In this document: piece by piece, positions 1-5,121 of the stretch | How the letters are laid out: the number at the start of each line of letters is the position of its first letter | Position numbering within the stretch: the stretch's first letter is position 1 | Assembly: GCA_012838715.1 (NCBI GenBank) | Contig: DUOR01000317.1 | Location: forward strand, 1 to 5,121 | Direction: 5' to 3' | DNA: 5,121 nucleotides | Source: Actinomycetales bacterium | Lineage (GTDB): Bacteria > Actinomycetota > Actinomycetes > Mycobacteriales > Mycobacteriaceae | Program-made: the position numbers and the translations under genes | The notes under the pieces: generated by a model | What the model was told of the DNA's origin: nothing | What the model saw: only the letters and a program-made list of their open reading frames with translations | Database searches by the model: none

Positions 1-561
1 GCGAAGGTGGGCACGTCGGCGCCGCGCCGCGTGTCCCAGCTGCGCTCCATCCGCCCGGACCTGGAGATCCGCCCGCTGCGCGGCAACATCGAGACCCGCA
101 TGGGCCGCGTCGAGGACGACCTCGACGCCGTCGTGCTGGCCCGCGCCGGACTGGACCGCACCGACCGCCTGGACCGCGCCGCCGAGTCGCTGGACGTCGA
201 CGTCGTCATGCCGGCCCCCGCCCAGGGTGCGCTGGCCGTGGAGTGCCGCGCCGAGGACAAGCGCCTGGCGCTCGTCGTCGGCCGCCTCGACCACGCCGAG
301 TCCCGCGCCCGCGCCACCGCCGAGCGCACCATCCTCTCCGAGCTGCAGGCCGGCTGCACCGCGCCGGTCGCGGCCCACGCCCACATCGACGACGACGGCA
401 AGCTCGACCTCACCGCCGGCGTATTCGCCCTGGACGGCTCCCGCCGCCTGGTGGAGTCGGCCGTCGGCGAGGTGGCCGACGCCGAGGAGATCGGCCGCAC
501 CGTCGCCGCGCGCCTGCTGGAGAAGGGCGCCCACGAGGTCATGGGCGACACCCTCCGCTGA
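1..561 (+). CDS. hemC: Hydroxymethylbilane synthase (porphobilinogen deaminase), C-terminal part
   Basis: HemC is the cytosolic enzyme that condenses four porphobilinogen molecules into the linear tetrapyrrole hydroxymethylbilane, the substrate of HemD. The gene enters from the left edge already in frame, so the start is not visible; 186 residues are present. The family is usually about 300-310 residues, so roughly the first 115-125 are missing, including the catalytic-Asp region of domain 1. Visible family motifs are VGTSAPRR (residues 3-10 of the fragment), [20 protein letters not shown], and [13 protein letters not shown] near the C-terminal domain. The Cys of that last motif (codon 355-357) corresponds to the residue that anchors the dipyrromethane cofactor, so this part looks functional. 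It stops at TGA 559-561 and is followed by a 126-nt spacer before hemD. The identification is firm; only completeness is limited by the window. Confidence 0.96.
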   Translation, partial: AKVGTSAPRRVSQLRSIRPDLEIRPLRGNIETRMGRVEDDLDAVVLARAGLDRTDRLDRAAESLDVDVVMPAPAQGALAVECRAEDKRLALVVGRLDHAESRARATAERTILSELQAGCTAPVAAHAHIDDDGKLDLTAGVFALDGSRRLVESAVGEVADAEEIGRTVAARLLEKGAHEVMGDTLR

Positions 562-572
562 CCAGGGCCCGG

Positions 573-598
573 CCCGGGGCACACCGTCCCGGGGCACA
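573..598. repeat. 11-nt perfect direct repeat, 15-nt period
   Basis: CCCGGGGCACA occurs at 573-583 and again at 588-598, separated by CCGT, directly behind the hemC stop. The second copy also starts a possible 6-bp GC stem (CGGGGC 590-595 with GCCCCG 605-610, 9-nt loop). No T-tract follows, so it is not a convincing intrinsic terminator. No function can be assigned. Confidence 0.6.
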
Positions 599-611
599 TT
601 GCCCGCCCCGC

Positions 612-634
612 CGGTGCACCGCCAAAGTGCACCG
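612..634. promoter_or_regulatory. Perfect inverted repeat CGGTGCAC-N7-GTGCACCG (candidate operator or hairpin)
   Basis: Arms at 612-619 and 627-634 are exact reverse complements (8 bp) around the 7-nt centre CGCCAAA. It lies in the non-coding spacer between hemC and hemD, 53 nt upstream of the hemD ATG. The size and symmetry suit a dimeric DNA-binding regulator. As RNA it would form an 8-bp hairpin, but with no following U-run it is not a standard terminator. The dyad is seen directly; the regulatory role is inferred. I do not recognise it as the site of a named haem or iron regulator, and it does not resemble the DtxR/IdeR box. Confidence 0.45.
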
Positions 635-666
635 CACAGTTACACCGCACAGTTCCACCACCCGAG
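615..666. repeat. 13-nt period tandem repeat upstream of hemD
   Basis: The spacer reads as consecutive 13-nt units: TGCACCGCCAAAG (615-627), TGCACCGCACAGT (628-640), TACACCGCACAGT (641-653) and a decayed TCCACCACCCGAG (654-666). Units 2 and 3 differ at one base; unit 1 matches unit 2 at 9 of 13 positions. The array partly overlaps the 8-bp inverted repeat. The period is not a multiple of three and the stretch is non-coding. It could be repeated regulator contacts or simple slippage duplication. No convincing -10 hexamer for hemD is visible in it. Confidence 0.6.
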
Positions 667-687
667 AAGAAAAGCACCGCCACCACG

Positions 688-2373
688 ATGAGCACCCCCC
701 GCACGACGCCCGCCGGGCGCATCATGTTCGTCGGCGCAGGCCCGGGCAACCCGGACCTGCTGACGCTGCGCGCCCGCGAGGTACTCGCCGGCACGTCAGT
801 CGCCTACGTCGATCCGGACGTGATGCCAGGCGTAGTCGAACTCGTCGCCGCGGATCTGCCCGTGCCCGAGGAGGTCCTGGAGGCCGCCGAGCAGGAGTAC
901 GAGCGCATGTGCGCCGACGCCAAGGCGAGCGGTTCGCGCCGCAAGCCGCCGCGCCCGGCGCCGCCGACGGCCGCCGACGTGCGCGAGCCCATCGGCGATC
1001 CCACGGAGATGAGCCGTGCGCTCGTTGCCGAGGCGCGCAAGGGCCATGACGTGGTGCGCCTGGTCGCGGGCAACCCGCTGACCAGCGACGCCGTGCTGGC
1101 GGAGATCAACGCGGTGTCGCGCAACAAGATCGAGTTCCAGATCGTGCCGGGCATGTCCGTGCCCTCCACGGTCCCCGCGTTCGCCGGCATCGCCCTCGGT
1201 TCCACCTACACGGAGACCGACCTGGGGCGTGCCGACGTCGACTGGGACGCCCTGGCCGTCGCCCCGCAGCCGCTGGTGCTGCAGGCGGTGGAGGACGACC
1301 TCACGGCCATCGCCGGTGAGCTCTCCGCCCGCGGCCTGCCCGATTCGCTGCCCGCGTCGGTGACCGTCAACGGCACCACCCGCCTGCAGCGCACCTACGA
1401 CGTCACCCTGGGCACCCTGGCCCAGCTGTCCGGCGACCTGTCCGGCCACCTGGTGGTCACGCTGGGCAAGGGCGTGGACAACCGATCGAAGTACTCCTGG
1501 TGGGAGAACCGCGCCCTGTACGGCTGGAACGTGCTGGTGCCGCGCGCCCGCGCGCAGGCCGGCCCGATGCGCACCCGCCTGGCCGCCCACGGCGCCATCC
1601 CCATCGAGGTGCCGACCATCTCCATCGAGCCGCCGCGCAGCCCCGCGCAGATGGAGCGCGCGGTGAAGGGCCTCGTCGACGGCCGCTACCAGTGGGTCGT
1701 GTTCACGTCCGTCAACGCGGTGCACGCCGTGTGGGACAAGTTCACCGAGTTCGGCCTGGACGCGCGTTCCTTCGCCGGCATCCGCATCGCGGCGGTGGGC
1801 CACAAGACCGCCGAGGCGATCCGCGAGCTGGGCATCACGCCGGAGCTGCTGCCGGACGAGGCGAAGCAGAACGCCGCCGGCGTGGTCGACGTGTTCCCCG
1901 AGTTCATCGAGGGCATGGACCCGGTGAACCGGGTGCTGCTGCCGCGCGCCGACATCGGCACCGATGTCCTGGTCGACGGCCTCGTCGACCTGGGCTGGGA
2001 GGTCGACGACGTCACCGCCTACCGCACCGTCCGGGCCGCCCCGCCGAGCGCGGAGATCCGCGACATGATCAAGTCCGGCGGCTTCGACGCCGTGTGCTTC
2101 ACCTCCAGCTCGACGGTGAAGAACCTCGTCGGCATCGCCGGCAAGCCGCATCCGCGCACGATCATCGCCTGCATCGGCCCGATGGCCGCCGCGACCGCCC
2201 GCGAGTACGGGCTGCGCGTCGACGTCCAGCCGGAGCGCGCCGGCATCGTCGACCTGGTCGACGCCCTGGCGGAGCACGTGGCGAACCTGCGGGCCGCCGG
2301 CCAGCTGCCGCCGCCGCGCAAGAAACGCCGCAAGCGCGCCGAGCCCGCCGCCGACGCGCCGGTCGCCGGGTAG
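688..2373 (+). CDS. hemD: HemD fusion: uroporphyrinogen-III C-methyltransferase-like domain plus uroporphyrinogen-III synthase
   Basis: This 561-residue cytosolic protein should cyclise hydroxymethylbilane to uroporphyrinogen III; a two-domain HemD of about 565 residues is what I recall for mycobacteria. Residues ~10-265 have the SUMT/CobA methyltransferase layout: VGAGPGNPDLLTLRA (15-29), VVRLVAGNP (122-130), VPGMS (153-157) and NGTTRLQRT (228-236). Several catalytic motifs deviate: GDPFIFGRG is GNPLTSD, and the YDxLV and THR-type motifs are changed. So methylation is uncertain. SWWENRALYGW (270-280) is the usual join to the synthase domain (~279-535), which shows VVFTSVNAV (337-345), LLPRADIG, VTAYRTV (442-448), CFTSSST and CIGP (495-498). 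The tail 541-561 is Pro/Lys/Arg-rich (PRKKRRKR), probably disordered. The ATG at 688 fits the domain start. The purine-rich GAGAAGAAAAG at 664-674 is a weak ribosome site 13 nt upstream. No in-frame ATG, GTG or TTG lies between the hemC stop and 688. Confidence 0.95.
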   Translation: MSTPRTTPAGRIMFVGAGPGNPDLLTLRAREVLAGTSVAYVDPDVMPGVVELVAADLPVPEEVLEAAEQEYERMCADAKASGSRRKPPRPAPPTAADVREPIGDPTEMSRALVAEARKGHDVVRLVAGNPLTSDAVLAEINAVSRNKIEFQIVPGMSVPSTVPAFAGIALGSTYTETDLGRADVDWDALAVAPQPLVLQAVEDDLTAIAGELSARGLPDSLPASVTVNGTTRLQRTYDVTLGTLAQLSGDLSGHLVVTLGKGVDNRSKYSWWENRALYGWNVLVPRARAQAGPMRTRLAAHGAIPIEVPTISIEPPRSPAQMERAVKGLVDGRYQWVVFTSVNAVHAVWDKFTEFGLDARSFAGIRIAAVGHKTAEAIRELGITPELLPDEAKQNAAGVVDVFPEFIEGMDPVNRVLLPRADIGTDVLVDGLVDLGWEVDDVTAYRTVRAAPPSAEIRDMIKSGGFDAVCFTSSSTVKNLVGIAGKPHPRTIIACIGPMAAATAREYGLRVDVQPERAGIVDLVDALAEHVANLRAAGQLPPPRKKRRKRAEPAADAPVAG

Positions 2374-2390
2374 CCGCTTTCCGACGGCGG

Positions 2391-2428
2391 TTGCCCGGCC
2401 AATCCGCGGTGCGTCGTACCCTGGGTGC
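2391..2428 (+). promoter_or_regulatory. Candidate hemB promoter giving a leaderless transcript
   Basis: The 55-nt gap between hemD and hemB contains TACCCT at 2417-2422, which fits the actinobacterial -10 pattern TANNNT and is followed by GG. TTGCCC at 2391-2396 could be a -35, though its 20-nt spacing is longer than ideal. Six bases separate the -10 from the hemB ATG at 2429, so transcription would begin at or next to the A of the start codon. No usable Shine-Dalgarno is present: the only G-rich run, GGGTG, ends one base before the ATG. Leaderless mRNAs are common in actinobacteria. The motif is seen; its activity is inferred. Confidence 0.55.
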
Positions 2429-3471
<1,043 letters not shown>

Positions 3472-3475
<4 letters not shown>

Positions 3476-4149
3476 CGGGGCGACGCGTGGAGCCCACGGG
3501 GCCACGGGACGACAAGGGCATGCCGCCCGGACAACCGGGACAGCCCGGGCCGCCGGGACAGCCCGGGCAGGGCACGCGGCCGGCCGACGACGTGCCCGAG
3601 CAGATCCAGGGCGCGGCGCAGGCGTGGTTCGCCACGGTCGGGCTGCAGGTGGCGGCCGCCTTCACGACGTTGGCCATCAACCTGTTGAATCCGCGGGCCA
3701 TCGTCAACGGCCCCGGCGTCGGCGACATGCTCGGCGACTTCACCGACGACCAGAAGGTAATGGTCGCCCGCGTGTCCGCGGTGCTGACCACCCTGATCAC
3801 CCTGGCGTTCTGCGGCTTCTTCGCGTGGGTGATCACCCGCATGCGCAAGGGCGCGATGTGGGCGCGGTTCGTGCTCGTCGCGGGCAGCGTCTACCTCGCC
3901 ATCCAGCTGCTGCCGCTGTACCTCGGCGGCGCGGGCGCGTGGGAGGAGGCCCCGATCCCCCTCAAGCTCGCCGACGGGTCGCTGATGATCGCGTCGGCCG
4001 TCGCGGCGATCGCCGCCACGATCCTCGTCTCCGGCCGCAACGCCATGGAGTTTTTCACCCGATCTAGTGGTTCCGGAGGCAACGGGGGAGACAAGAGGCC
4101 CCCGGGGCGGGACAATGGCAATTCTGGAATGGACGGCCGGGGCCGATAG
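3472..4149 (+). CDS. Four-helix membrane protein with collagen-like N-terminus, unknown function
   Basis: I do not recognise a named family. The 225-residue product has three parts. Residues 1-45 are a hydrophilic N-terminus with five collagen-like Gly-X-Y triplets (GQP GQP GPP GQP GQG, 20-34). Four hydrophobic segments follow at about 50-72, 101-123, 130-151 and 170-187. A Gly/Arg/Asp-rich tail (197-225) looks disordered. The basic RMRKG loop after helix 2 suggests that loop is cytoplasmic, so both termini are probably inside. The start ATG overlaps the hemB stop (ATGA), indicating translational coupling; an in-frame ATG at 3520 is an alternative. It occupies the place of the conserved membrane protein I recall after hemB in mycobacteria (Rv0513), so it is likely an orthologue by position. 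A membrane role connected with haem enzymes or the downstream ATPase-like gene is only a guess. Confidence 0.85.
3535..3568. repeat. 16-nt direct repeat encoding collagen-like Gly-X-Y triplets
   Basis: CCGGGACAGCCCGGGC occurs at 3535-3550 and 3553-3568 with an 18-nt period (six codons), and a partial copy precedes it at 3526-3539. It lies inside the first membrane-protein gene and encodes the PGQPG/PGPPGQPG stretch. The codon-multiple period suggests in-frame slippage expansion, so the triplet number may vary between strains. Confidence 0.65.
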
Positions 4150-4190
4150 CCCAGGCGACGACTCCGCGCAGGCCGCGCCGGTGGCCCCGC

Positions 4191-4198
4191 GGGAAAGG
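4191..4198 (+). promoter_or_regulatory. Ribosome binding site deciding the start of the second membrane protein
   Basis: GGGAAAGG ends 8 nt before the ATG at 4207, a good Shine-Dalgarno spacing. It overlaps the in-frame GTG at 4198 and so cannot serve that codon. This favours ATG 4207 as the true start. Confidence 0.6.
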
Positions 4199-4206
4199 TG
4201 GCGTAC

Positions 4207-4596
4207 ATGGCGACGCAGTTGATGGCCGGCCGGCCCCTGTGGCAGTGGCTGCTGTTCATCGGCGCGGCCGTGAACATCGTGACGGGCATGATGCTCGTGA
4301 CCACCGACCGATCCGGTTTCCCGCCGGCGGTCGCCCGTGACGTGCTGATCGTCGGCGTGCTGGCGATCGCCGGTTCCGCCATCGTCGTCCTGCTCACGCC
4401 GACGGTGTGGGACAACAAGGTCATCCGAAGGATCCTCATGGGCGTCATCGCCCTGATGGTCGTGATCACGATGATGGGCGTCATGTCGCAGGCCGTCACC
4501 CCGATCGTGGCGATCCCCGCGATCTTCCTCGTCGTCGGCATGCTGCTGCTGTTCCGCGACCTCAAGGCCGCGCAGCCGCGGGAGAACGGGGCGTAG
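4207..4596 (+). CDS. Small four-helix membrane protein, unknown function
   Basis: This 129-residue protein is almost entirely membrane-embedded, with hydrophobic segments at about 12-32, 45-65, 75-93 and 97-116. The loop VWDNKVIRR (67-75) and the tail RDLKAAQPRENGA (117-129) are basic and probably cytoplasmic, giving an N-in/C-in topology. There is no signal peptide distinct from helix 1 and no catalytic or metal-binding motif. ATG 4207 is preferred over GTG 4198 because the GGGAAAGG ribosome site is correctly spaced only for the ATG. It starts 57 nt after the previous stop, in the same frame but separated by a real TAG, and ends 2 nt before the next start. By position it corresponds to the second small membrane protein I recall downstream of hemB in mycobacteria (Rv0514). 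Its pairing with the preceding membrane gene suggests they act together, but no function is evident. Confidence 0.82.
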   Translation: MATQLMAGRPLWQWLLFIGAAVNIVTGMMLVTTDRSGFPPAVARDVLIVGVLAIAGSAIVVLLTPTVWDNKVIRRILMGVIALMVVITMMGVMSQAVTPIVAIPAIFLVVGMLLLFRDLKAAQPRENGA

Positions 4597-4598
4597 CG

Positions 4599-5121
4599 GT
4601 GTCCCCGGCCGATCCCGCCAACTGCACCGCGGCCCCCGGCGGCCGTGGCGGCGACGGAGAGAACCTCGACGACCTGGATCGCCGGGTCACGTCGGCCATC
4701 GACGAGGCCAAGGCGGCCGCCGCGACCTTCCGCTCCCGCAGCGGCAAGGACGACGGCGAGAGCATGCACCAGCGCCTCGCGCGCCGCAGCGGCAGGGGGC
4801 TGACCTCCTTCGGCCTCGTCCTCGACGGGCTGGATTCCGCGCTGGCGGCCCATGACGCGGAGCGGATCCTCAACGGGTTCCCCGGTGTGCGCGCGACCGT
4901 CGTCTACGACCCGGGCCGGGCGTGGATCACCGCGCCGGACGACCACGTCCCCGACGACCTCATCCGGGCGCTCGCCGACAACGGCATCCACGCCTACCTG
5001 ACCCGGAACTCGCTGCGCCGCCGTGCGACGCGCCTGGACAAGAAGCCCCGGCGCCGCCCCGCGGTGCCGGCCGCCGCGCACCAGGCGGCGGAGGAGCGAG
5101 TCCGCCGGCGCGAGGCCGCGC
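4599..5121 (+). CDS. N-terminus of a probable heavy-metal-type P-type ATPase with a degenerate HMA-like domain (partial)
   Basis: The frame is open from GTG 4599 to the window edge (174 codons seen, no stop). The GTG lies 2 nt after the previous stop with GGGG at 4588-4591 upstream, so it is probably co-translated; ATG 4764 is a less likely alternative. Residues 1-66 are hydrophilic and Arg/Ser/Ala-rich. Residues ~68-135 follow the ferredoxin-like beta-alpha-beta-beta-alpha-beta plan of HMA domains: strand SFGLVLDGL, helix with AERIL, FPGVRATVVYDPG (94-106), strand AWITAP, helix VPDDLIRALADNGIHAY. Aligned to GMxCxxC, the sequence is GLDSALA (77-83), so both metal cysteines are missing; the only Cys seen is C9. 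Residues 136-174 are strongly basic. HMA-like N-termini usually belong to metal P1B-ATPases, which fits the neighbouring membrane genes, but no transmembrane or DKTGT motif is in view. It could instead be another protein with this fold. Confidence 0.6.
   Translation, partial: MSPADPANCTAAPGGRGGDGENLDDLDRRVTSAIDEAKAAAATFRSRSGKDDGESMHQRLARRSGRGLTSFGLVLDGLDSALAAHDAERILNGFPGVRATVVYDPGRAWITAPDDHVPDDLIRALADNGIHAYLTRNSLRRRATRLDKKPRRRPAVPAAAHQAAEERVRRREAA

Noticed and set aside
588..610. Intrinsic terminator after hemC
   Set aside because: Only a 6-bp stem with a 9-nt loop and no T-run; GC-rich DNA gives such stems by chance.
622..653. hemD promoter using TTGCCC at 599-604 as -35
   Set aside because: No TANNNT hexamer occurs at a suitable distance; the CACAGT elements lack the leading T.
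243..1049. Plus-strand open frame crossing the hemC end, the spacer and the hemD start
   Set aside because: The translation is Arg/Pro/His-rich in an alternative frame of two well-supported genes.
2374..2390. Hairpin terminator after hemD (CCGC...GCGG)
   Set aside because: The stem is only four base pairs and there is no T-tract.
3891..5081. Minus-strand open frame of about 396 codons opposite the membrane genes
   Set aside because: It spans three plus-strand genes that have proper starts, coupling and membrane-helix patterns; its own sequence is Arg/Pro/Ala/Thr-rich without domains.

Overview
The window is very GC-rich, with coding third positions almost all G or C. It is a compact, one-strand actinobacterial haem-biosynthesis locus. 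The order hemC - hemD (methyltransferase/synthase fusion) - hemB - two small membrane proteins matches the arrangement I recall for Mycobacterium tuberculosis (Rv0510 to Rv0514) and for Corynebacterium. A metal-ATPase-like gene following the membrane proteins leans towards a high-GC Corynebacterium or close relative. That placement is an inference from gene order and protein style, not a database match.

Layout, all on the + strand. Bases 1-561 hold the C-terminal ~60% of HemC (hydroxymethylbilane synthase). Bases 562-687 are non-coding and unusually structured: a perfect 8-bp inverted repeat, a 13-nt tandem repeat and an 11-nt direct repeat. Bases 688-2373 encode a 561-residue HemD with an N-terminal SAM-methyltransferase-type (SUMT/CobA) domain and a C-terminal uroporphyrinogen-III synthase domain. 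Bases 2374-2428 are a short gap that appears to carry a promoter placed so that hemB would be read from a leaderless mRNA. Bases 2429-3475 encode HemB (porphobilinogen synthase). Bases 3472-4149 encode a four-helix membrane protein with a collagen-like N-terminus, overlapping hemB by ATGA. Bases 4207-4596 encode a second four-helix membrane protein. From 4599 to the window end lies the N-terminus of a further protein whose visible fold resembles a heavy-metal-associated (HMA) domain without its CxxC metal ligands. It is probably the start of a P-type ATPase, but the ATPase core is outside the window.

Functionally, HemB joins two 5-aminolevulinate molecules to porphobilinogen, HemC polymerises four of these to hydroxymethylbilane, and HemD closes the ring to uroporphyrinogen III, the branch point to haem, sirohaem and corrinoids. 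The HemD methyltransferase domain, if active, would divert product towards precorrin-2, but its motifs are visibly degenerate. The three downstream genes are tightly packed behind hemB and may be co-transcribed with it; their role is unknown. There are no RNA genes, mobile elements or CRISPR arrays that I can support. The most interesting points are the ligand-free HMA-like domain, the degenerate methyltransferase, the leaderless hemB promoter and the repeat-rich hemC-hemD spacer.
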